The position numbers were made by a program, and so were the translations under genes. Of a stretch of DNA of 64,000 nucleotides, positions 1 through 10,296 are shown in pieces. Source of the DNA: Alectoria sarmentosa. Taxonomy: Eukaryota > Ascomycota > Lecanoromycetes > Lecanorales > Parmeliaceae. The stretch lies in contig WOGZ01000135.1 in the NCBI GenBank assembly GCA_009733775.1, positions 21,601 to 85,600 of the forward strand. Direction: 5' to 3'. Numbering within the stretch: the stretch's first letter is position 1; each line of letters opens with the position of its first letter. The notes beneath the pieces are model-generated. The model was not told the DNA's origin and made no database searches. It worked only from the letters and a program-made list of their open reading frames with translations.

Positions 1-34
1 CTACGCCATTCATTTTGAGCTTACTCGTTGTTAT

Positions 35-272
35 CTATGCGCTGGTCCCTCGACTGGCCAAGTCAGTCTCCTTGCCCTTGAAGTTTGTAGTCCGCTTGAA
101 TGCCGTACGGCGGGCAATCCACTCATCTGCTGCAAGAGGGCTGCCGTCCTCTTTGACCTCGCCAACAACTGGTCTCATCAATACGTGCCCTTTGGGCCGT
201 GCGAAATAGCCACACGAGTACCGCGAGTAACGTGCCTGATCGCCAGGAGGAGCGACTACACGGTGGAGTCCA
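35..272 (-). pseudogene. Last exon of a 2-oxoglutarate/Fe(II) oxygenase (isopenicillin N synthase-like), probably a relic
   Basis: Reading leftwards from an acceptor (CTTACAG at 279-273), an open frame of 79 codons runs to TAG at 35-37. Its start reads G-L-H-R-V-V-A-P-P-G and then A-R-Y-S-R-Y-S-C-G-Y-F. This matches the end of the double-stranded beta-helix in the isopenicillin N synthase/flavonol synthase family: the histidine is the distal iron ligand and R-x-S (RYS) binds 2-oxoglutarate. The exon ends in the usual charged tail. The upstream parts of the family (substrate half and the H-x-D iron ligands) were not found in the next 600 bases, which hold a 95-bp tandem repeat instead. It is either a terminal exon with a very long intron or, more likely, a 3' relic. 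Family assignment rests on motif recognition only. Confidence 0.6.
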
Positions 273-894
273 CTGTAAGTTTCTCATTAGTCTTGGAGTT
301 GTCTGGATATCTCATTTGTGGTTTGAGACTCTCTTTCTTACATCATCCCTTTGATTCTGTTCTAGCATCTTCACGCCATGGACTTTTGAGTTGGCAAGAC
401 ATGCTAATTCTCTACCCCTCGTACATGCAGCTTTGCATCATCCAGTTTGTTCTTTTCTAGCATCTTTGCGTTATGGGCTTTTGAGTTGGCGGGACATGGT
501 AATTCTCTACCCCTCGTACACGCAGCTTTGCATCATCATACATTGTTAGGCTAGCGAGGTCACCGAGTTCGCATGGAAACAATCGAAAGCATTACAAACG
601 AACAATGTGGGTCCTCAGGGTAGGAAAGTTCCAGACGTATCCCACAGATTCGTCGGGCTAAGATCTTTCACTATGCGTCCTTGCTCACAACCGTTTGGAG
701 CCAACTATCTTTTTCACGTCTTGTCACAATATCCGAGAAGCGATTCGCTAGCAGCATTTGTTCAAAAGAGATGTAATTGCTGCGAGCTCTTTGAAACGTA
801 TTGCCGGCATCGATGTCTCTTCGCTCTTGTTGTCCTAGCCCGCCATACAACTCAAAAGTCAATGGAGAAGAGTCTACATGCCTTTTCGCGTCTC
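273..894. other. Intergenic, with a tandem repeat
   Basis: No convincing coding exon on either strand. It holds two tandem copies of a 95-bp unit (separate entry). Open frames here have no recognisable domain. Confidence 0.6.
361..547. repeat. 95-bp tandem duplication, two copies
   Basis: The segment beginning TCTAGCATCTT at 361 recurs at 456 with the same spacing throughout, including the shared blocks CTTTTGAGTTGGC and TTCTCTACCCCTCGTACA. The copies differ at about ten positions by eye, so the duplication is not recent. Confidence 0.85.
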
Positions 895-1734
895 CTACTT
901 TGGATATCCGAACATCTCAAAATACGCTGTCAACTTTCCCTTCGCTGTAAGTCCTCCAATTAGTATTCCTCTGATCAAGATACAAAGTTGAGGCATCAGA
1001 AAACAGTTGCGGAAAGTCAACGTAATCCCGCAATGTGTCTTGCGCCTCGAATCAAGGTACACACTAAAGGGCCGAGGAAGTCACTCACGGTTCGATCTGT
1101 CAAAGAACCAAGCATACTCCTCAAGGAAGGCATCAATATCCGCATGCGCCTTCTCCGCATCCTCAGCCAGCAGCTCAACCTCCCCAACCACATGTCCGAA
1201 ATCGGTCACGTCCAGCACGACCGTGAACCTGTCGTCCGCCAGCACCGTGAGCCTCTGCGTCTCAAACGCCGCAATCGCATCCAGCCCGAAGTCGTCGTGG
1301 AACCCGCGACTCCGGTCCGGGAAATGCAGGCGCACGAGCTCGACTATCTGGCTCCGGTCCTTGGTTTCGGAGAAGGTGGAGCGTAGGAAGGAGCCGCCTT
1401 GCATGCTTTGCTTGGCTTCCCATTCCAGAACGCCCCCTGGTGATGGTGATGGTGATGGTGATGATGATGGTGATGGTGATGGTGATGGTGATGGTGATGG
1501 TGATGGTGATGGTGATGATGTGTTTGGTTGAGAAGGGTCGGGGTGGAGGTGGCGCTTGCGGAGCCAGAGCCCGGCGTTTGAGAGCTTGTTGCGCGAGTCG
1601 TAGTATGTGTCGTGAAAGGCCTGCATGTGGAAGTCGCCGAGGTTCTTGAAGGGCGGCAAGCCGCCTTTGCGGGCCAAGATGGCCATGTTGGCGAGGGTGA
1701 AGGAGAATTTCTGTTCGATTTCGAGGAGGGGCAT
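895..1734 (-). CDS. CYTH-domain thiamine-triphosphatase
   Basis: Two exons: 1734-1089 and 944-895, intron 1088-945 (GTGAGT...TTACAG, phase 1). The product is 231 aa, close to the about 230 aa of animal ThTPase. The N-terminus carries the E-x-E-x-K signature (EIEQK, residues 5-9) of CYTH enzymes, which bind triphosphates with metal inside a beta-barrel. Further family features are L-W-L-R-K-R (near 57), L-E-W-E-A-K, the V-V-L-D strand with D-x-G, and V-G-E-V-E-L acidic pairs. Exon 2 restores the family's usual end, P-K-G-K-L-T-A-Y-F. The expected role is hydrolysis of thiamine triphosphate in the cytosol. A Ser-Pro dipeptide run encoded by a hexanucleotide repeat is inserted in the loop between the R-K-R strand and the E-W-E-A-K strand. 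The start codon follows an ACC trinucleotide run. Confidence 0.85.
1438..1517. repeat. Hexanucleotide microsatellite (GGTGAT)n inside the ThTPase coding region
   Basis: About thirteen near-perfect GGTGAT units with one interruption (GATGATGAT). On the coding minus strand it encodes alternating Ser-Pro, with one SS interruption. Length changes in steps of six bases keep the frame. Confidence 0.95.
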
Positions 1735-1767
1735 GGTGGTGGTGGTGGTGGTGGTGGTGGTGGTGGG
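1735..1767. repeat. (GGT)n trinucleotide run abutting the ThTPase start codon
   Basis: About ten GGT units on the plus strand lie directly upstream of the minus-strand ATG at 1734, so the 5' leader ends in (ACC)n-ATG. The final CACC gives a favourable start context. Confidence 0.9.
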
Positions 1768-2575
1768 TTGCCTGGAGGAAAGTGTGAGATGGGCTGGGTA
1801 ACCTTGTAATCAAGTGGGAGATGTTTGTATTTTTACAGGTCAAGTGCGAAAAGCGCGGTTTGATGTTTGAGATACTCCTAAGAGATAATCTTGTAGGGAA
1901 CCAGTTTACCAAGTGTGAGCTGTTCTGCTGACACTAGCAATATGCCGCATTCTGTGTGTTACACAAGTATGGTACACCCTAGCGGGGCCTTGGTACGCAA
2001 CAAACGGTGCCAAGTACAACGGGATGGCGCCAATACTTTAGCTTCAGGTGATTTTTTTCGAGTACTGAGCATGTCTTGATTATCATGGTCGTGTGTTATT
2101 TGGCCTCTTATTGGAACTAGCACTGACTGTCAACACCTGTTGCGCTGGTGTGAAGGATAGGTGGACTCAATCGCTTCATAGTCGTGTTGTAGATTCAATA
2201 TCGACCGATTCGCCGGCCGTCGAATGAGTGATCGCGTCAGCAGTGAGACCGAGAAAAACAAATAACTGTCGGATCCACTACCGGTCCTTTTCGCGTCGAA
2301 TCGCTGTCAATCGATCATTTCACGTGGACTGACTGCGAACGTTGCAAGGTTACATGTTTTGTTTTGGAGAAGCTTGGAGGCAGCATTGTGGCTAAGCTGA
2401 TGTATGTATGTTGAGAGGCGAGTATGCTTGGATGGAATAAAGGAGCTATATATACTGGAGCTAGGATTCCAGGCGCTTCCAAGATACAACCGTAGCAGTG
2501 ACAAAGAGAAACTGGATCAATCGTATCAAATTCGCCAGGGATCAGGTCTTTATTGGCATGGGGATACCAGCGATC
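1768..2575. other. Intergenic, nothing recognised
   Basis: Space between the ThTPase start and the 3' end of the rhodopsin-domain gene. Only short frames without domain features are present. Confidence 0.5.
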
Positions 2576-4032
2576 CTAAACAATAGAGTACGCCAGCTTT
2601 GACTCGCATTCCGAGTGTTCTGCACTTTGCTTCGACATCGGAAAGGTCTGCCGATTTTTCCGTCCACCGTTATGGGTTGTGAGTTCGAGGCAGTCGTCGG
2701 AGTGAGAGATGGAAGCTGAAGGTCTCTTGACGCCCAACGCTCTGAGTTTCTTCAGTTGCGATCCTCCCGAGTCGTCGGCTTCAGAGCCCCGATAGCTCGA
2801 AACGGCGTCCGAGATCTTGGACTTGATGTCGATGAAGGCACGGGGCAAGGTCGGTAGACAACCGCACACGATTCCGCTGGTGATTTCGCCGTCCCTGGAG
2901 GTGGAACCAGACGGTTTCAGCCGTAGGAAGTTGCATGGTTGGGAAGGGGATCATGCTTACGTCCAGAGTCCGTCATAAAGGAGATACCATGTCAAATCAG
3001 TTTCTTTTCCCCATTGGAGGAAAGCAGCTAGTCTCAAGACACTCGAGAGGCAAGCACTATGGACCATAAGCACCAACTTGCAGCGCTTAGAGATACTCGG
3101 GAGAAGTGAAAGGTGTACTTACAAAATACCACTGGCGAATATCAAAGATAGTCCAAGTTTTCTTTTCCACCCCATTTGTAATTTCCAAATCCATAGTACT
3201 GGCATTACAAGCACGGCAAGATCCGATACCACATTGAGAACCGTAGTAACAAAATTCAACGTGTAGAAATCTGTGAAGCAATGACCCGGAAGCAGGGTGT
3301 TCCAAATCTTGGCTCTAGGAGAACATTGGAAGGCTGTTAAAAAGATGTTGGTGGTGTAGTAAATCGTATTGCTCCAGATCAAAAACTGTACAAGGTAGAA
3401 TCTTATGGAGTTCCGGTTGGTGACGAAGACGTTCTCAATTTGCAAGAGGATTGCTAGTTTGGTAGCAAGTATGAGGGGGGAGTACAAGATATCGATGATA
3501 TACCCAATCTATCAATGACGGTCAGTGGATTCTACTGGGACATGATGGCGATCAATGTACTTGCCTTGCCGAATTGTATCACGCTTGACAAGGGCACATC
3601 CCATTGATGGACGCCGTCGCCATACTGAAGAGTTATGGCAGATAGAGCGACAAATGCAACGTAAATGGCCTTCATTCGTACTTGTCAATAACAGAAGAGA
3701 CGCAGCAGCCTTTGATCATTTTGGCCATAGGATCAAGAAACATACCCATGCTATGACAGATGCATCTGTGAACAGTCAATTCAACATCTTGATAGTGTTC
3801 ACTGAGACTTACAATCCTCCAGCGCAATAGATTTAATGATGAAGATCTTCGAGTACATTCGCAGAGCAGTGAAGAGGGTAGCCACAGGTAGACAGACTGC
3901 CAGCGTTGCAACGATTTTGGCTTGTTCGTTATCTGGATTGACGAAGTTCGGAGTGACTCCTGGCGGGGGATTTAAACCTGGGAGCTGGTCCAGTGGTACT
4001 CCGGGAGGAAGATCCATGCCTGTCACTTGCAA
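2576..4032 (-). CDS. PTH11-like integral membrane protein, fungal rhodopsin domain
   Basis: Six exons: 4032-3813, 3765-3746, 3669-3565, 3508-3123, 3056-2961, 2894-2576; all phases agree and give 381 aa. The first exon has the proline-rich start of this family (P-P-G-V followed by N-F-V-N-P), then hydrophobic helices. Across the joins the family landmarks appear: L-E-D-Y-A (exons 1-2), G-Y-I-I-D-I-L-Y-S-P, a T-K-L-A-I-L-L helix, F-Q-C-S-P, D-F-Y-T-L-N-F, and C-G-C-L-P-T-L-P near the last helix, followed by a hydrophilic tail. Seven transmembrane helices are expected. Exon 2 is only 20 nt. The intron after exon 3 starts with GC (AAG|GCAAGT) and ends in TAG. Relatives are plasma-membrane receptor-like proteins; the ligand is unknown. 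A second Met at 4017 is an alternative start. Confidence 0.88.
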
Positions 4033-7000
4033 ATGGCCAAATGCTCCGGAAATGAATACACAATCGAACGTGGTCGTTCAGTCGCTCAAGAGATCCAACC
4101 AGACGAAATCAACCATTTTCAAAATTGAGATATTCTCATAATGCTGGATTTTGACGAGGTAGGGATCCTAAAAGATCATGATATTCAGTCGATCGGGGTC
4201 TGTATGGCACAGGATGACTCGACCCGTTCCATTAAAGCCTGCTTTGATACCGGCGCCCTATTTCCATGTTTGCAAGCTTGATCATTATCTCTGGAGACCA
4301 TGAGACTGTTGTCAAGATATGTTGTAGGGCGATCGCTAGGATTGGTAGGCCTGTTTCGCACACAAGGATCTCCCTGCAGAGCAAAGAAAGACGTGGAGCA
4401 AGCGTCCAGTACAAGCATTAGGGTCACGAAGGATTCTGTAATAGACGGGCCTAGATCCCGCCAGCAGATTTTCGTGGATCTCCTGGGATGTATGAACAAA
4501 GGTTCACCATCGCTTCAGCCATATTGAGAATGGCAAATTGTTTTAGATCTGAGTAGGTTCTCGTATCCACCCAAGCAAGAAAAAGAGGCACATCTAACCT
4601 AGGCGGAGTCATATGTTCAGTGTCTCCTGAAGAGCCTTATTCTTGATTCTGCTGTGTAAGACTTTAGGAATGTGCTCGCAGGAGGCTAACCCGTAGGATC
4701 TTCACCCTAGCTTCAAACCCATAACACAGTCCTACTTTGTCGAAGTAACAAGCCGCCAGGATTGGAAAAAGAGGATTGACCCTTCGTATGACGCATTATC
4801 GTAAAATTAAACGAACTTTCAGCTGTATAAACGACACTGCAGCGATTTTTGTTGGTGCAACGTCATTCATGGTACAGGATCCACGACAAGCTAGAAATAC
4901 TAGAGAGACCCTCAGAAGTCCTTAGCTCTAGCAGGGTGAGTCAAGCCTATCTCACGGCGCAAAGTAGACTGATATGATTAGTAACTGAAAGGCGATGATT
5001 GTCGAGAATCGTATGTCGGTACAGTCAATACGAACGGCTGAGTCTGGGGCACAGACTCAGGGGAGTTCTCGGCTCTCCTAATGGAATAGAACGTTCGTGG
5101 ACAGCACCAAGTACAGGTGGATCCAATCACTGGCCCCAAGAGAAATATCCCAATCTAGCGCGAATTTCATGCACAATAACGGCATGATCAGATACTAGGA
5201 TATGCTTCGGGAACCTACTGAATTTCCGTACGCAACGGACCGCAACTCTCCAGAAGCCAGGCTCGTGCGCTGCTTAAAGTAAACATCCCATTGGACGAGG
5301 CTTCTTCCGCAATCTCGTTCGAGGTTAAGGCACCCACTTGCATTTGGCGCCACGCAGGAAGATTTCCTCATTTGACACAGCCTCGTAGCCTTATCGTGAC
5401 GGTTCGTATCCTTATCGTGACAGCTCGTACCCTTGCCGCGACGGCGTCGTAGCCACCATTAGCCTCGCAGTCATCTCTGGTCTTTCCTTTATCTCCGAGA
5501 CTCCGAATACGAACCTGTGCGCCACAGACTTGGAAGACTGATCAGAGCACCTCACTGCGCGGCAGATGGTGATGGTAGCCTGCTGAAGTTTCACAGAGAG
5601 CAAGAAATCAAGCACCCGAACTCCTGGTGATTTGTGAACCACCAAGACCCGTAGATTCCTGATCTAGAACAGCAGAACCTCTCCTCATTGCTTAATTGCC
5701 CCCGGTACTATTTTTTTCACACCTTCGTGGACAATCTCGTCAGGACTGACGGGAACACCTCAATACAGTCTATATCTCCAGCTCCACCCACACCATCCTA
5801 TGTTATTAACCGACAGCTTCACCGCTACTCTCTGATTTTTCCCTACCTTACTAGGGTTGCAGGCCATTGGGCAGAAAAGATCATACCTGACTCGAGGTCT
5901 GCCCAAGTCACTCAAAGATCGTCGAATTTCTCATTCTGTAGTTACTTGGCTATCAAATTATAGGCGTGAATTTTCCCTTGATAATGAAAGTGCTGCGAGA
6001 CTCGCGCCATGAGTGAATGGCATTCCTCAAACGCTTTACAAGTGTCAGAATCACGCAGCAGTATGTAAACAATATGTTGAAAAAGGACATCAATGCCGTA
6101 AGACTTGAGAAAGTGCACCAACCGCAGAGTCCGAAGAATGACATGTTTTGTTGCACGAACTAGGAAAGGTAACCCACGATACATCACAACTCAGGGACGA
6201 GCTCTTATCTATACTTGTCGCTGAACAAAACAGACCGTGACTCTCCTGTCAATTCATTTCCTCGCGGTTGCCAACAGAGCTGATGTTAAGCCGCAACTTC
6301 GAGACGAGGTAGAGCACTTCAAGGGGTATGTCAGGGAAAAGTAAGCAATGTTCACAGTCACGTAGATGTCAGACAAGAATTGTACCGTTAGTCGTAGGAA
6401 GCAACAGCGGTGACTCACCTCGAGGCAATTTTCAAGATGTCGCATCTGCTTCGACTATTCGAACGTCGGCTTTTCGCTGCTGAAATGCTTTCAAGGCCTT
6501 TCTTTGGCAAGACAGATTCATCGTAGAGAACTATCACAGTCTCATCATGGCTCAACCTGTAGGGATTCGCCATCGTACTTCTCGGGAGATGGGGGACTAC
6601 GGCCTCCCACTATTTGATGTTCTCCTGAGTCCTGCATTGATTAATCGTGGCTAGGGTGTTAAAGGCCGTGCCTTGTCTCCCATTCCACTGGCCCACAATC
6701 GTTACGCATCTCCGAAAAATCATTTCCAGGGAGGTGGAGGAGGGATCGCCACTTGTCCAGTGGAGTAATTTTACTTCACTTCACTTCACTTTCCCAGCAT
6801 ACAGTGGAAGGTCTCATCGAAACCTATCGCACATAATCAGTGACAGTCCACTTTTAAAATAGATTTGGCGTGGCTTTGTTGGTAAATGTCATTGCTGAAG
6901 TAAGACGCGAGTTGTATCTATCTGCACCGTACACGAGACAATCCTATTACCTGGTAGGATTCTGGCTCTCGTTTTAGAGGTGGGAGTTGTAGGGACCTTT

Positions 7001-7390
7001 TCGGCGTCAATCGCCAAACTTTGGGGCCAGATCCCTAAGCCTTAGGTGAGGTTTAGGAGCATCAGTCCTCAAAGACGGGGTTCAAATTCCTCGTTTGTAA
7101 ATCATCATGAGTCAACAATGACGTGAGTAAGAATGAGCGTTTCAGAAGTACGATTAATGTCCATCAGAATATCTATAATCCCACAGTCATGAACACTGCT
7201 GTATGTTTCGACTCTGGGAAACCCTAGAGTCTCCTGATTTTCTGTCACGTGTGTGCCAAGACAACGAGAACCCCGCTTGCCAAGACATGGAATACCCCTT
7301 GACAAACGACAGCAACGAAAAGATCCCTTCTACCTCTCAACTATTTGCTCCCAGCAAGTCTTCAGTCAAGCCACAACCTCCAGCACGACC
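4033..7390. other. Long intergenic region, no supported gene
   Basis: About 3.3 kb. A 21-bp minisatellite lies at 5366-5451. On the minus strand, 6445-5942 has two moderate open frames with a possible GTGAGT donor after residues L-E-N-C-L-E, but the pieces do not join into a protein I recognise. Frames around 4185-4527 on both strands are likewise unassigned. Decayed genes are possible here, but I cannot name any. Confidence 0.5.
5366..5451. repeat. 21-bp minisatellite, four units
   Basis: Four units of 21-22 bp each end in CTCGTA, TTCGTA, CTCGTA or GTCGTA. The middle two are nearly identical (CCTTATCGTGAC followed by GGTTCGTA or AGCTCGTA); the outer two have diverged. Confidence 0.85.
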
Positions 7391-7845
7391 ATGGCTGCAT
7401 CGGAACTCCCCGCATCTTTCGGTGAAGCTATCGAGGCTGGCAAAGCTGCTGTGGCCGACTTGGACTGTGTAACTGGATTTCCGTATAGACGACCACATAA
7501 CCTGGTACACTGATCTCTTAAGACTTTGTGAAGATCCGTGTAGAGATGGAGGAGAGTGATACGAGCCTATAATTTGCGGTTGCAAGGATTATAGCAGTAT
7601 GGAGAAAGCTGGGGAAATGCTGCACAAGGACATTATGAACATGGTCTTGCGCAAATTCAGCGCGGAAAACTCGGTGGGATCGCAGCAGGGTAGTAGGTCA
7701 GGGTAGGATGCAAAGCTCTCAAGGTGTGTTCCACGACCGACCATAAATCAAGGATGTCGATCCTGACGGAACGCCGCAGCGCGAGGGGCGAGCGATCCAG
7801 AGAATGCTATTCGGTGTTCTGAAGTGGATCCGGGAGCAAGTGTAG
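7391..7845 (+). CDS. Possible small three-exon protein, function unknown
   Basis: Proposed exons: 7391-7468, 7587-7673 and 7753-7845, all joined in phase 0, giving 85 aa. The ATG sits in a good context (ACGACCATGG). The first exon is alanine- and glutamate-rich, the second contains a hydrophilic helix-like stretch (S-M-E-K-A-G-E-M-L-H-K-D-I-M-N-M-V), and the third ends with G-V-L-K-W-I-R-E-Q-V before TAG. Donors are GTAACT and GTGGGA and both acceptors end in CAAG, so the splice sites are only moderate. I do not recognise a family. It could be an artefact of joining short open frames; transcript evidence would decide. Confidence 0.3.
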
Positions 7846-8016
7846 GATCATAATGAGGCAGTTAGAGAACCTTTGCCACTTGTTGCCTCGCTAAGGCCAA
7901 GTGCGCTTGTGATTCGCTGTCCAGACCTTTCTTGCCATTTGTTCTGATTATAGTCCTACAAGTCCTTACATCTTCCCCGACGACAACGGAGGCACGCCGG
8001 AGTCTTAACTTCCAGT

Positions 8017-8829
8017 ATGACATCTTGCAATTTTCTCGAGTTGCCTGCAGAGATACGCAACAACGTCTATCGCCACGTATTCTGCTATGATGGCATCACA
8101 CCAGAAGTCCGGTCCGCTTGGAATCCATGGCAGTCACGTACTGTCTATACGGCGCCTTGGAGAACCCCTCTCCGTAATTGCTTTGGCAACATCATCACCG
8201 AGCGGTCCGATCTACACGTGCGACTCGATGTCATCGCTCCCATACGGAACGGCGTCTACCCTGGTGCCCAGCTCCCAGCGCTTGCCAGTGAAGTTCTGAG
8301 TTTGCTCCGCACCTGCAGTCAAATCTATGAAGAAGCGCATTCCATATTTTGGGCGGAGAATGCCTTCATCTTTCCGGATCAAGATACGATGCACGCTTTT
8401 ATCCATCGCATAGGAACAAAATCCTTCGATTTAATCAGGACACTTGGTATTGAGAAAACTGTTGACGCGGAGTGGTCCAACGTAAACGGAGGTATTTATC
8501 TGGGATATTGTTTCGCAGACATGAGAATACCTCCGTTCCTCCCAGCACTCCATCTGCACGGATGGGAAAGCAAAGTCGAGGAATATTACTGCCAAAGAGA
8601 ACACTGGGTCCCTGAAAAGAGCGATTCTTCCGAGCTAAAGATCAGAAAATCCAAGAAAGCATGCAAGACTACCTACAACTGGCTAACATGGCCACTGACG
8701 AGCGAAGCGAAACCGGTAAGGGATACCTCAGGGGTCACAGATGATGGTCTCTACGATGTTTGCGCGTTGGAATACTCAATGAGAAGACGTTGCTTTATTC
8801 AATCTGAGGCTATGGGTACACTAAGATGA
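8017..8829 (+). CDS. F-box-like/2EXR-type fungal protein
   Basis: Single exon of 270 aa. The N-terminus F-L-E-L-P-A-E-I-R-N-N-V-Y (residues 6-18) is the typical opening of the large fungal family of F-box-like proteins (DUF7730/2EXR type). L-R-T-C-S-Q-I-Y-E-E-A (near 98-108) followed by F-W-A-E-N-A-F is the second hallmark of these proteins. Such proteins are often expanded in filamentous fungi; a role as substrate adaptor is assumed for some, but not shown. The C-terminal third is basic and unassigned. The stop codon TGA abuts the stop codon of the convergent P450 gene with no base between them. Confidence 0.7.
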   Translation: MTSCNFLELPAEIRNNVYRHVFCYDGITPEVRSAWNPWQSRTVYTAPWRTPLRNCFGNIITERSDLHVRLDVIAPIRNGVYPGAQLPALASEVLSLLRTCSQIYEEAHSIFWAENAFIFPDQDTMHAFIHRIGTKSFDLIRTLGIEKTVDAEWSNVNGGIYLGYCFADMRIPPFLPALHLHGWESKVEEYYCQREHWVPEKSDSSELKIRKSKKACKTTYNWLTWPLTSEAKPVRDTSGVTDDGLYDVCALEYSMRRRCFIQSEAMGTLR

Positions 8830-10296
8830 TCATTTCTGGATGATCTTGATCCCTTCATAGGTGCTGCGATCAGACACGAGAGGCTCTTTCCCACTAAGCG
8901 CTCTGTCAAGCTGGCGCTGGGCAGCGTCTGAGCTGTCTTCGCCCAATTTCAAATGCCATTCCTCGAAATGCACGTGACCTGCGAACGCTGCCATCAGTAT
9001 TCCGATCATCATTGGACCGAATTCGCCTATTGCCGGACAAACAAAGGGAGAAACCCCGAAGGCCATGTAGGAATTCTTGGCGTCAACGCTTGCATTGATC
9101 CATCTGGAGGGAACGAAGCGCTTTGCGTCAGCTCCCCAAAGCGCCTCGGTTCGTTGACAGGCCTCGATGTCTGCTGCAATATTCTCAGGTCCTGCCTGAT
9201 TGTCCATATGGAATTGGCGGTAGACGCGCTTCACTGACGGGTACAGCCGAAGTGCTTCCTTGACAATAAGATCTACAGAGACTGCAGATGCTTCTGGACC
9301 ATGTACTAGTTCTTTCCTGGCTGTGATGGTGGGGTTGGCAAGGAACCGTGCCAGGACCGATCGCAATATGGGGGCACCTCCGTCGACGAAGGTCACCTGA
9401 AGGAAGCCTGAAAGCACCACACGCCACAAGGTTTCGTATGCCGGAAGGATAAGGTTCAGGGGGCTCTTGCAGGGAATGGACCGCTCCATTTGGGGGATTA
9501 CCTGGGCCAAAGCCTCCTGTAAATCATGCTTGTCTGACTCTACTGGCATTTCTGTGCCCTTGGCTTGGATCCATAGCTTGTTAATGCCCTCCGTGATGTT
9601 GGAGATCTTCCTGTCGTCCAGTCCAACCGGGTCAAGTTCGAACAGCACGTGAAGGATGATCTTGAGGCATACGGAGCGAACCAGAGAGTCCAGGTTAGCA
9701 GATGTCGTTTGGCCAACAGTAGTCAGCTTCAATGAAGATACAGCCTGGCGAACGAGCTCTTCTGCGAAGAGTGCAACCTTTTGCCACTAAATGACGTCCA
9801 TGTCAGCATTACTTCTTGGAGACATATTAGACATGTACGGAGTTCCAAGGATATTGGCCGAAATGTAAAGCCCAACGAGCAGTCTCAGTGCTCTTAGAAT
9901 GAGTATTGGAGCTTGCCAAAAGAGGAGCAGGCTTCTTTCCGAGGGAGTGCTTACCTGAGCCTCCGTCATCCTTATCGCGTTTGTGGCCTTCGTATTGAAC
10001 TCCGTGCGGCGCTTAGTATCGCTTGTGGTGAAAGCATTGTCGATACCAAATGCCCGAACAAGCCCCTCGTTGGGAATGGCCCTTGATTTGACATTGGAGT
10101 TTAGGTTTATGGCTCCTGAATTGTCATAGCCCTTGCAGGCAAAGATTTGGCGGCAGATCGTTGGGTCGGAGGATCTGATCTCTTTTAGGACTAGTTGCGG
10201 AGATGGCTCTGCTTGGAGCCGTCTGTTTTCGCGGGTTAGGTACCAAGCGAAAGCCAGAAGGCCTGCGATGCCAGTGACGAGCACCCGGAGGTCCAT
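8830..10296 (-). CDS. Divergent cytochrome P450
   Basis: Two exons: 10296-9955 and 9786-8830, intron 9954-9787 (GTAAGC...TTTAG, phase 0), 432 aa; an in-frame Met at 10320 would add eight residues. The N-terminus has one membrane anchor (L-V-T-G-I-A-G-L-L-A-F-A-W). The E-x-x-R motif is E-A-L-R (residue 291), followed by the K-R-F-V-P-S-R-W stretch that takes the place of the PERF motif. The haem loop reads F-G-V-S-P-F-V-C-P-A: the cysteine thiolate (364) and the phenylalanine seven before it are present, but the usual glycine (-4), arginine (-2) and glycine (+2) are replaced. The I-helix A/G-G-x-D/E-T-T motif is not visible. It is shorter than the usual about 500 aa. Related fungal P450-like proteins with a C-P-A loop exist, as I recall, so activity is uncertain. 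Confidence 0.75.

Noticed and set aside
1440..1649. Plus-strand methionine-valine repeat protein
   Set aside because: Pure translation of the GGTGAT microsatellite; antisense to a real gene.
1262..1912. Minus-strand frame rich in histidine and threonine-isoleucine runs
   Set aside because: It is the hexanucleotide and trinucleotide repeats read in the wrong frame, overlapping the thiamine-triphosphatase, which has clear family motifs.
7040..7100. tRNA-like T-arm (GGGTTCAAATTCC)
   Set aside because: No matching acceptor stem, D-arm or anticodon arm could be folded around it. No other tRNA, 5S or rRNA signature was seen in the window.
1..10296. Possible secondary-metabolite cluster (oxygenase exon plus P450)
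   Set aside because: No polyketide, peptide or terpene synthase is nearby, the oxygenase is fragmentary and the genes between are unrelated.
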